Shown: one piece after another, positions 52,869 through 61,100 of the stretch
Layout: each line of letters begins with the position of its first letter
How positions within the stretch are numbered: the stretch's first letter is position 1
Assembly (NCBI GenBank): GCA_902749685.1
Contig: CACVKW010001023.1
Span: 1-64,000 of the forward strand
Source: Olavius sp. associated proteobacterium Delta 1
Lineage (GTDB): Bacteria > Desulfobacterota > Desulfobacteria > Desulfobacterales > JAFDCJ01
Reading direction: 5' to 3'
DNA length: 64,000 nt
Position numbers and translations under genes: made by a program
Notes under the pieces: generated by a model
Databases searched by the model: none
What the model saw: only the letters and a program-made list of their open reading frames with translations
Told to the model about the DNA's origin: nothing

Positions 52869-54695
52869 ATGATGAAACCAGAAACAAACGGCAACCTGGG
52901 CTTTAAGGCAACGATCAAACTGCTGTCCGCTCCAGCGTTTACAGGTTGCGTCAATCCGCAATTTTCAAACTGGATAGTTGCAAAATACACTGTTGCAAGA
53001 GGTCTTGGCTTGATGGGGCCGGCCAAGGTGGTATTTGCCCGGCGACAGCAAGGGGATCCTATCTCCAAGCAGACGGTGATGCAGCATGAGAGCATTGATT
53101 TTCGTCTTCAAGCCTGGGTCAATATTCGCATTGCCTTGTCGATGCCATTGAGGTTGGTTTCCAAAGTCGAAGCCCATCAGTGGCACAAATATTCAGCCGG
53201 CAAATCTTACCTTAGCGCCGGAAACGAGAGTCCGTTATGGATCAATTTATTGCGTAAGGCTAGCTCGTTATCATTCCGCCGCGCGGTTCGCTCTCTCAGC
53301 GGTACTTTTTCAAGCCGCTTTTTTGCTACCTTTCAACCGCAAGGAAACACCAAAGTACCGAAAAGAGAATTGGTGCTTTCCCCTCTCATCCTCGAAAGCG
53401 GCGTTGATAAAATCACCGCCTTGATTTCAGCATTATCCGGTCCCGCCCGGTCAATTGTCGCCGGAAGGCAATCGATAAGCAAGGCGTTAATGCCCATTGA
53501 TCAGTTATTGCATCCCGTGAAGGCAGCTGCTCTTACTCAATCCGATCCGGGACGCAGACGATCCTTTCTGAGAACAGTCCATCTCGACGTCTGGAAAAAA
53601 TGGCAAACGATTCAAAAAGAAGGGTTGTCGTCTGTTGTCGGAGCCTTTATGCCCAGGAAAACCTCGGTAAACGAGGCGGTTTTTCCTGCAACTTTTACCA
53701 GGATTTTATTGGCGCCCGACAAACAGCGGCAGATTAGCGGGATCGAGCACCGGCCAACGTCTGCGGCCGTGGAAAACGAATCAAGCATGGGTCATCCCTT
53801 AGCCGGTTCGAACCCCTTGTCTTTTCAAAACGCGACGCATTATTTTTCAAATTTAGCCCGGCGAATACAACCACAACCAATGCGAACGCAAGAATTCAGT
53901 GCGGTTGATCCGATTGTTGAAGCTGCCAACAAATCTCATAATCGTAATCCGGCTATCTACAAAAGCCAATTTGCACTGCACGGTCTGGATACCCGCTTTC
54001 GCGGGTATGACAGATTGCTGTCGCTCAGCGGTCATTCCCGCGCAGGCGGGAATCCAGCGGTCGCCCGTGACTATCTCCAGCCAACCTGCTTTTTCAATAT
54101 ATGCGGCGACCATAAATTTACGGATCACAAGCTCTTGCAATCACTGAATGCAAATTTTACAAAATCGTCAAATTACGGCTTTCTCGAAAGTCTCGTTGCA
54201 GGCCAAGGTCGCTATCATTTGACCAACTCCATTCTCAAACCGCAAAGCGCATCGCTGAGAATAAACAAAGCTTTGCCAATTAGCGGCCGCGGGATAGCCC
54301 GAGCAGAGACAAACCGTCTATCCCCGTCGGCCGACATCTACCCGACAATTTTGCACACCCGGAATTACCGACAATTTAATGAAAGCCGGCAGGTTTCTGA
54401 ACTGCCGGCACCCGCCTATGCGGATCACCCCCGTTTGGTTCACTCGGTTAATCAAACAGCGAGCTCTCGTCAATCCCGCGTTCATCCTTCTGAGGTGCAG
54501 CAGGCACGCCCCCCAAAAAAGATCACCACCCAGGTAACGAAAGCTGCCGGCGACATCGCAACAAATGTCGAACACTCAGTGTCAGGAGACCGCACGGCAC
54601 ACGCTCCCGCTGTTGATATCAACGAACTGGCCGGTAAAGTATATGACCAGATAGAGCGCAAAATCCAAACCGAAAGGGAAAGACGAGGCTTGTGA
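52869..54695 (+). CDS. Large unrecognised eCIS protein with inserted palindromic repeat
   Basis: A 608-residue protein, basic overall. Only the C-terminus is familiar: VDINELAGKVYDQIERKIQT followed by ERERRGL resembles the end of proteins encoded between tube and LysM genes in other eCIS loci. The rest is low in recognisable motifs, with many Ser, Arg, Gln and Pro, and may be partly disordered. Residues about 373-397 are the translation of a mobile palindromic repeat. The start is uncertain: ATG 52869 or 52872, no clear ribosome site. Confidence 0.6.
   Translation: MMKPETNGNLGFKATIKLLSAPAFTGCVNPQFSNWIVAKYTVARGLGLMGPAKVVFARRQQGDPISKQTVMQHESIDFRLQAWVNIRIALSMPLRLVSKVEAHQWHKYSAGKSYLSAGNESPLWINLLRKASSLSFRRAVRSLSGTFSSRFFATFQPQGNTKVPKRELVLSPLILESGVDKITALISALSGPARSIVAGRQSISKALMPIDQLLHPVKAAALTQSDPGRRRSFLRTVHLDVWKKWQTIQKEGLSSVVGAFMPRKTSVNEAVFPATFTRILLAPDKQRQISGIEHRPTSAAVENESSMGHPLAGSNPLSFQNATHYFSNLARRIQPQPMRTQEFSAVDPIVEAANKSHNRNPAIYKSQFALHGLDTRFRGYDRLLSLSGHSRAGGNPAVARDYLQPTCFFNICGDHKFTDHKLLQSLNANFTKSSNYGFLESLVAGQGRYHLTNSILKPQSASLRINKALPISGRGIARAETNRLSPSADIYPTILHTRNYRQFNESRQVSELPAPAYADHPRLVHSVNQTASSRQSRVHPSEVQQARPPKKITTQVTKAAGDIATNVEHSVSGDRTAHAPAVDINELAGKVYDQIERKIQTERERRGL
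53985..54057. repeat. Composite palindromic repeat inside a coding sequence
   Basis: CTGGAT (53985-53990) and ATCCAG (54052-54057) are inverted ends. Inside are hairpins TACCCGC-TTTC-GCGGGTA (53990-54007) and ATTCCCGC-GCAG-GCGGGAAT (54034-54053). This is the form of widespread bacterial intergenic palindromic elements with the GGATxCCCGC...GCGGG look. Here it is read through in frame as LDTRFRGYDRLLSLSGHSRA and GGNPA. Confidence 0.85.
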
Positions 54696-55011
54696 GTCAA
54701 GCTCACGAGTAAGGAATCCGAGCCCAGAGGGCCCGGCTTTGAACTGCCCCCTGAGGGGGCTCTGGAATTAAACCACAGGAGTCCCGCTGCAAGCGGGATT
54801 GGAGTATCAGAGTATTGGAAACCACATTTCCGGGCCAAGACGGGTGGTCTATCTGATTTGCACGCACTGACTTGAATTTGATTTTGCCCAACTGCAATCA
54901 CCAAGCAAATGATCATATCGTGATATGGTCTAAAACGCGGCTTATACATCTAGGTCTGAATTACACCCAACACTCCAATACTCCAGTACTCCAACACTCC
55001 GGCTCTATATC
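54696..55011. repeat. Repeat-rich spacer inside the eCIS operon
   Basis: No gene. It contains hairpin CCCGCT-GCA-AGCGGG (about 54782-54796) and CCCCCTGAGGGGG (about 54748-54760). It ends in degenerate ACTCCAATACTCCAGTACTC tandem words (about 54965-55000) that return inverted at 57505-57545. A 316-base gap is long for this operon. Confidence 0.5.
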
Positions 55012-55659
55012 ATGACGGTAAAAAATCTAAAAAAAGCGTTTATTGAGCCGCTCAACGGCAAACAAAAGGGACAGATCATCGAAGTTCTGTTTAACCCGGG
55101 TGAATATTCGGTTGAAAAAAGCAATACCTTTCAAAGCAATTCAGTGCCCGGACTTGAAACCCCGCTTTTGCAATTTGCCTCCGGTAATGCCGATTCGCTG
55201 AGCATGGAACTTTTCTTCGACACCTACACCTATGAACAGGGCGAAGACATCAGAAAATACACGGATAAACTTGTTGCCCTTTTGCATATCGACTCTCAGT
55301 TGCATGCCCCGCCGGTTTGCCGGTTTGTGTGGGGCAAGTTTCAATTTAAAGCCATTATTGAGCGGCTGACGCAAAAATTTACCATGTTCCTCGATGACGG
55401 GACACCGGTTCGCGCAACCCTGAACGTCACGTTCAAAGAATACAGAACCATCACCGAACAGCTCCAGGAAATAGGTCGGGAATCAGCCGATCGCACCAAG
55501 AGAAAAGTCATCAAGGAAGGCGACAGCTTGTGGTTGTTGGCTGCTGAAGAATACGGTGCTGCCGCGCTGTGGCGCACGATTGCCAGAAAAAATGAGATCC
55601 ACAATCCCCGAAAATTAGAAGCCGGCCGGGAAATTGTGATACCGCCGCTGGACAAGTAG
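55012..55659 (+). CDS. LysM-domain baseplate protein (Pvc7-like)
   Basis: 215 residues. The N-terminal part (about 1-150; IEVLFNPGEYSVEKSNTFQS, LSMELFFDTYTYEQGEDIRK, GTPVRATLNVTFKEY) is typical of Pvc7/gp53-like baseplate proteins. The C-terminal LysM motif (about 165-212) has KEGDSLWLLAAEEYGAAALW, IARKNEIHNPRKLEAG and VIPPL. In known particles it stabilises the baseplate around the spike. Confidence 0.9.
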   Translation: MTVKNLKKAFIEPLNGKQKGQIIEVLFNPGEYSVEKSNTFQSNSVPGLETPLLQFASGNADSLSMELFFDTYTYEQGEDIRKYTDKLVALLHIDSQLHAPPVCRFVWGKFQFKAIIERLTQKFTMFLDDGTPVRATLNVTFKEYRTITEQLQEIGRESADRTKRKVIKEGDSLWLLAAEEYGAAALWRTIARKNEIHNPRKLEAGREIVIPPLDK

Positions 55660-56742
55660 ATGAAAATCGAAGGGCTGGAAAAAAAGTACCAGGCTTTCTA
55701 TGCGCCCGGCTTTCAGATCCTTGTTGAAGGCAAGGACCTTCTGGCCGAGAAAATGGAAGTCACCAGCGTTCAGGTTGACAATATCCTCGACGGCGCTGAT
55801 CATTTCTCTTTCACGATCGACAATGGGTTTGATCTTACCAATCGCGAGTTCAATTGGCTGATGAGCCTTTTGGCCTTTGGCAAAAAAGTAAAGATTCATC
55901 TGGGCTACACAGACATCAAGAAACTGGAGCTCATGCATTTCGGACTGATCACTTCTGTCAGTGTCGATTTCCCCTCAGGCGGTGTGCCTCAGATAACTGT
56001 GAGCGGTTTTGACTTTTCCCATTGCATGATGCAGGGCCGGCAATCCCGCAGCTGGGACTCCAAGAAAGACAGCCAGGTCGCCCGTGAAATCGCAAGTGAA
56101 CACAACCTCAAGTCAGACGTGCAAGATTCTCAGGTCATCCATCCCAGGGTCGAACAAACGCAGGAGAGCAACTACCACTTCCTCAAGAGACTGGCAGATC
56201 GGAACGGGTTTGAACTTTACGTATTCAATGACACCCTGTTTTTCAAGGAGCCTTCCTGCAATGAAAGTGCTGCGGTGACCCTCGAGTGGGGCAAGGGCCT
56301 GATAAGCTTCTCACCCGACGTCAACCTGGCCAAGCAGATTGCTGCGGTCGAGGTCAGAGGCTGGGATATGAAATCCAAGAAGGAGATCGTCGGCAAAGCC
56401 AAAAAAGGCGATGAGCTCGGCCGGGACAGCGGCAGAAGAAGCGGCGCGGACGTGATGGCCTCGATCTACAAAGAAGATACGGTCTTGCGGATTCGCCAGC
56501 CCGTGTATTCTCAACAGGAAGCAGACAGACAGGCAAAGGCCATTCTAAGGAAACGCTCCGAGATATTTGTCAAGGGCAGCGGTCAGTCTGTGGGTATCCC
56601 TGAGATCCGGGCTGATACCAATATCGAACTCCTGGGTCTCGGCAAAGTGTTCAGCAAAACCTACTACATAGAAAAAGCCACCCATACAATTAACGCTTCC
56701 GGCTATAAAACAGCATTTAATGTGAAGGATACGACCATATGA
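55660..56742 (+). CDS. Spike/baseplate hub protein, gpD-like (Pvc8 N-part)
   Basis: 360 residues of the phage late-control D / VgrG N-terminal fold: DHFSFTIDNGFDLTNREFNW, VTVSGFDFSHCMMQGRQSR-like region, EQTQESNYHFLKRLADRNGF and LYVFNDTLFFKEP. It forms the hub at the end of the tube. In PVC/Afp the hub and spike are one protein; here the gpV part is a separate overlapping gene. It follows the LysM gene with no gap. Confidence 0.9.
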   Translation: MKIEGLEKKYQAFYAPGFQILVEGKDLLAEKMEVTSVQVDNILDGADHFSFTIDNGFDLTNREFNWLMSLLAFGKKVKIHLGYTDIKKLELMHFGLITSVSVDFPSGGVPQITVSGFDFSHCMMQGRQSRSWDSKKDSQVAREIASEHNLKSDVQDSQVIHPRVEQTQESNYHFLKRLADRNGFELYVFNDTLFFKEPSCNESAAVTLEWGKGLISFSPDVNLAKQIAAVEVRGWDMKSKKEIVGKAKKGDELGRDSGRRSGADVMASIYKEDTVLRIRQPVYSQQEADRQAKAILRKRSEIFVKGSGQSVGIPEIRADTNIELLGLGKVFSKTYYIEKATHTINASGYKTAFNVKDTTI

Positions 56743-57398
56743 GCATGCTGGATCTGCTGCAGAAACAGGAGGAGGAAGAGGCGGGGCAAGTCAGAGGGGT
56801 CGCGGTCGGCATTGTCACCAATTACAAAGATCCTGAAGGACTGGGTCGGGTCAAGGTGCAATTTCCCTGGCGAGAAAATCCGGATGAAAGCTACTGGGCC
56901 AGAATTAGTGTATTAATGGCGGGAAAACAACGCGGCAGCTTCTTTCTGCCTGAAGTCGGCGATGAAGTCCTGGTGGCCTTTGAGCGTGATGACATTCGGC
57001 ATCCTTATATAATCGGTGCCTTGTGGAACGGAATCGATACGCCTCCGGAAACCAACAGCGACGGCAAAAACAATATTCGAAAGATTCGCTCCCGCAGCGG
57101 GCATGAAATCATTTTCAACGACGACAGTCAGTCAAAAAAGGAAAAAATTGAAATTCACACCAATGGCGGCCATCGACTGGTCCTGGATGATTCGGTCGGA
57201 TCGGAGAAGATTCTCCTAAAAGACAAAAGCGGATCCAATTCCATTGTGATAGACTCCACCCAGAGAAGCTTGACCATCGAGAGCGGTTTCAGCCTGAAAC
57301 TTAAATCACAAAAGATCGATATCGAGGCCGGTGCTGCCATGACAATCAAATCAAGCGGCACCCTGACAATTCAGGGTACGCTGGTGAAAATCAATTAA
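56739..57398 (+). CDS. Spike protein, gpV/VgrG C-part-like
   Basis: 219 residues. The OB-fold gp5 part (about 20-110; AVGIVTNYKDPEGLGRVKVQ, PEVGDEVLVAFERDDIRHPY, IIGALWNG) is followed by a repetitive beta-helix tail (about 115-219; HTNGGHRLVLDDSVGSEKIL, TIQGTLVKIN). It overlaps the hub gene by four bases. This is the membrane-piercing needle base. The expected PAAR tip gene is not found after it. Confidence 0.9.
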   Translation: MSMLDLLQKQEEEEAGQVRGVAVGIVTNYKDPEGLGRVKVQFPWRENPDESYWARISVLMAGKQRGSFFLPEVGDEVLVAFERDDIRHPYIIGALWNGIDTPPETNSDGKNNIRKIRSRSGHEIIFNDDSQSKKEKIEIHTNGGHRLVLDDSVGSEKILLKDKSGSNSIVIDSTQRSLTIESGFSLKLKSQKIDIEAGAAMTIKSSGTLTIQGTLVKIN

Positions 57399-57781
57399 TA
57401 ACCTGCCTGCCACTTACGCCAGCACTCCTAAACGGGTGTAAATCTCCACCATTGGTAAACGGCTGTCCTCCGCTCTTTATCAAAGGAGGTGGTTAATAGT
57501 ACCTGGAGCACTGGAGTATTGGAGTGATGGAGTAATGGATTGATGAATGGTTGATATAATGGAAAAATATAAACCATGTTTGGTTCTCGCATAACCAAAG
57601 GTTAAAGAGTAAAAATCAGATCTATTTCCGCTTTTAAACCCAACACTCCCATACTCCATTACTCCGGCACTCCTGCATTGTACATGTCGCCGTAGCACAA
57701 ATTGCCACGGATATACCAATAACCAACAGTCTCGGCTCACACCCGCCTCGCGGTGTTGATGGGTTAAAAAGGAAATTCAAA
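57399..57781. repeat. Repeat-rich gap where a PAAR gene would be expected
   Basis: No full gene. A 28-codon open stretch (about 57410-57496) ends PPLVNGCPPLFIKGGG, faintly like the Gly/Pro-rich PAAR fold, but it has no start and no recognisable family signature. The rest is GGAGTATTGGAGTGATGGAG-like tandem words (57503-57545) with inverted ACTCCCATACTCCATTACTC copies (57640-57680). Confidence 0.4.
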
Positions 57782-58180
57782 GTGCCCCGAGAATTCTTAG
57801 GTCGCGGTTGGAAGTTTCCGGTAGGAATGGATCATTCGACGCATCGCGTCGCCATGTCCGAGTACGAGCAGGACGTCCGGGAGGCCATCTGGATTATCCT
57901 TTCCACCGCCAAGGGTGAGCGGGTCATGCGGCCCGACTTCGGGTGTGGTATCCACGAACTGGTATTCGCTGCCATGAACACCGCGACTATCGGATTGGTA
58001 GAGAGCAGTGTACGCGAAGCCCTGGTGACCTGGGAGCCCCGCGTTGAAATTCTCGACCTGGACGTGTCCACGCAACAGGCCCATGAAGGCAAGTTAATGG
58101 TCAGTATCGATTATCGCGTACGGGAAACCAACAATGAGTTCAATCTCGTGTACCCGTTCTACCTGACGGAGGGCATCTAA
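57782..58180 (+). CDS. gp25-like baseplate protein (Pvc9-like)
   Basis: 132 residues from GTG 57782. GPW/gp25 family: FLGRGWKFPVGMDHSTHRVA, EQDVREAIWIILSTAKGERV, MRPDFGCGIHELVFAAMN and the C-terminal VRETNNEFNLVYPFYLTEG. It links sheath and baseplate wedge. The next gene begins five bases on. Confidence 0.92.
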   Translation: MPREFLGRGWKFPVGMDHSTHRVAMSEYEQDVREAIWIILSTAKGERVMRPDFGCGIHELVFAAMNTATIGLVESSVREALVTWEPRVEILDLDVSTQQAHEGKLMVSIDYRVRETNNEFNLVYPFYLTEGI

Positions 58181-58185
58181 ACCGG

Positions 58186-61100
58186 ATGAACGCAAAAGCG
58201 CCCAAGATCGACACCCGCAGATTCAGTCAACTGCTTGCTCAACTCAAGCGGCTGGTGCCCCATTATACGCCGGAATGGCAGGCCTCTGATGAAAAAGATC
58301 CGAGTGTCGCGCTGTTGAAGATCTTCGCCCACATGGCCGAGGACGTCATCGAACGGCTCAACCAAACCCCCCAAAAAAACTTCGTGGCCTTTTTGAACAT
58401 GCTCGGCATCAAGCTGCTGCCGGCCCGTCCCGCCAGGGTGCCGCTGACGTTCAAGCTGGCAGAAGGCACCGAAACGGAAATATTCATCCCCCACCGTACC
58501 CGCGCGGTGGCGCAAATCCCGGACGCTCCGGGTGAGTTGCCGTTTGAAACCGAAAGCAATCTGCTGGCAACCCCCAGTGCCCTCAAGGCGGTGTATAGTG
58601 TGGATCCGGCCGCAGACGCCATCTATCGACCGCCCCCCGGCTTTTTGGACCGCAATTTGCCGGCACCTGCCCAAATTTCATATAAAATCAATACCTTTTC
58701 ACCTGCCTCCTCGAACACTTTTCAACTGGACCACGATTCCGGCTTGGAAGCCGGCGACTATCTCAGGATCATTCAGGGGGATCACGTCGAGCATGTCGTT
58801 ATCTCCGAGATCGACGGCACCATTGTCAAGATTACCGGGCAACTGAGCCGTGGCTACTCGCCCGGTACGCTTGTTGAAAAAAACAACAAATTCTTCCTCT
58901 TTGAAAACGTAAACCTCCAGCAGCACATCCTTTACCTCGGCCACAGTGATCTTTTCAGTGTCAAAAGTGCTTCCTGCTTTACCCTTGAAATAAAGCATCT
59001 GCCGGGCACACCAGCCGTCCTGCAATCCCTGAATTCTTCCTGGGAATATTGGGGCGATGCTGAAGGAGGAGAAGAAGAAGCCTGGCGGAAATTTTACGTC
59101 AAAACCGATGGAAGCCGGGACTTGAGCCAAAACGGCAAAATTAAGTTGATCAAAGGGGAGGGAGAAATCAAAGAGCGGGAGATCAACGGAATCAGCAATC
59201 GCTGGATACGATGCAAGTTGATAAAGCCCCCCCCTCCTGAATTGCCCGAATTGGATCGAATTACATTTCGCGTGGAATCCACCGGAAAACCGGTTTATGC
59301 AGACCAGGCTTTTCACAATGATACGCCGCTTGATGTGGCCCTGCCGTTTTTCCCTTTTGGCAGCCTGCCCCGCATGTATGACAAATTCTATCTGGCCAGC
59401 AAGGAGGTATTTTCCAAAAAAGATGCAAACGTAACGATAGATATTCGACTAGAGTCATTTGATATTGTCGCCACTCCCGCGGCCGTTATCCCTGAGGACA
59501 AAAACCAAATCAAGGTATTCGGCCGGGGGACCCGGGGAAGACTGGTTGAAGTAGAATTTGATCCTGCGGAACAAATAGCCCCCAAATGGACAGACCACGG
59601 TTTTCCGCCTCACACCCTTTTAGCAGCTCCCGACAACAAAGCCGGCACGGAAGGTTCTCCAAGTGTTGTCTCAGCAACCAATTACCTCGGTGTTTTCGTG
59701 AAAGCAGATAATGGGCAACTCATGGAGCGATTTTATGACGGCACCGAATGGAAATGGCTCGACCACGGAATGCCCGAAAAAGAAAATAACGGAGACCCCG
59801 TCAAATTCGATCCTTCTGCCGCTGTTGTTAATGATCAGGTCATCAACGTTTTTGTTGTTACCAAAGCAGGGAACCTCCATTGCCTGACGCGCGATTTGAG
59901 AACCAATCAGACGGCAAAGGCAATGGAATGGACAAAGTGCAATGATCCGAAAACTGAAGGGCAGTTGAACGCTTCTCCATTCGCCGCCCAACATGAAACG
60001 GGCGTCAAAGTATTCGTCTGGGACCAGAGTGGTAATTTGCGTGAGTTCGAAAATCATAAATTGGCAACGGTTTACAGCGGGCCAGTCGATCAATCCGCGA
60101 TCCATTCAAGGCCCTTTGCAATATGCTATTTGAACAATCATGGCAACGAGGAAGAGGGTAAGATATTCGCGAAGGTTTTCGCAAAAGACGCGCAAGGAGA
60201 CCTATGGGAGCTCGATGCACAGCCGAAAAACCACAAAGATGAAGGAAAACATTCAATCTGGCAAAAACTCACGCAGGTTGACGGTTCGATAAACGTTGCA
60301 TCAAGTCCCCATGGGGTCGTCCAGCGTCCTGAAAATCCCATGGAGAATGAGGGTAAGCATATCTTTGTGCGCGACCATGATAATGTCTTATGGGAATGTA
60401 CCGATCATGGGTGGATTCCTCATCGTCTCCAAGGCAAAAGCAAATTCCGTCACTCCCCCTTTGTGGTTGCCACCCCCATCGATAATTCGGATCCGCCTTG
60501 CTACTCCCTTTATGTTTACTGCGGCAGCGACGACAATTCCATTGTTGAAGGCCGGGGGAGCCAAAAAATACTTCACTCAGGAAAACTATCAGAAGTTTCC
60601 CGTGTAAGGGTCACCCTCGACGACCAAGGCCTCGAGGTCGACAAGGCCTATGAGAGACTTGAAATTGTCATCAAGGATTCTGGTGAAATTGTTTATACCT
60701 GCCAAATAGAGGCGTATGACGGTAAGACTAAAGTGGCAACACTAGCTGAAGACTTGCAACAGGCTCAATTTTCCGAGCAGCTCGAGTATTCTTACGAAAT
60801 TAAGACAGGGCATAAGGGCGAAGTACGGAATGTAGATGATAAAAAGATCAAGCTCGACAAAGAACTTGCCTTAACAAATGGTGGCGTTTACGTCGGACTA
60901 ATGATTAAGATCCTCAGGGATGAAAAAGAATACACGTCTCGCAAAATTGTTGAATATAATGGAGACAAAAAAGAGGCTACCCTCGAATCGAGCTGGGACC
61001 CCCAAAAGAAGCCCACTAAAGGAGACCGTTATCAAATCGACAATCTCAAAGGCACCGTTCAAGACGCAAATGCACTCATTACCCTTGATCAGGCGGCATC

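Noticed and set aside
52869..54695. Tape-measure protein assignment for the 608-residue gene
   Set aside because: It lacks the long helical, hydrophobic character of tape measures; the C-terminal signature and gene position fit a baseplate-proximal eCIS protein better.
57410..57496. Possible PAAR relic before gp25
   Set aside because: Only 28 codons, no start, and the Gly/Pro pattern alone is not enough to assign the family; mentioned as a gap observation only.
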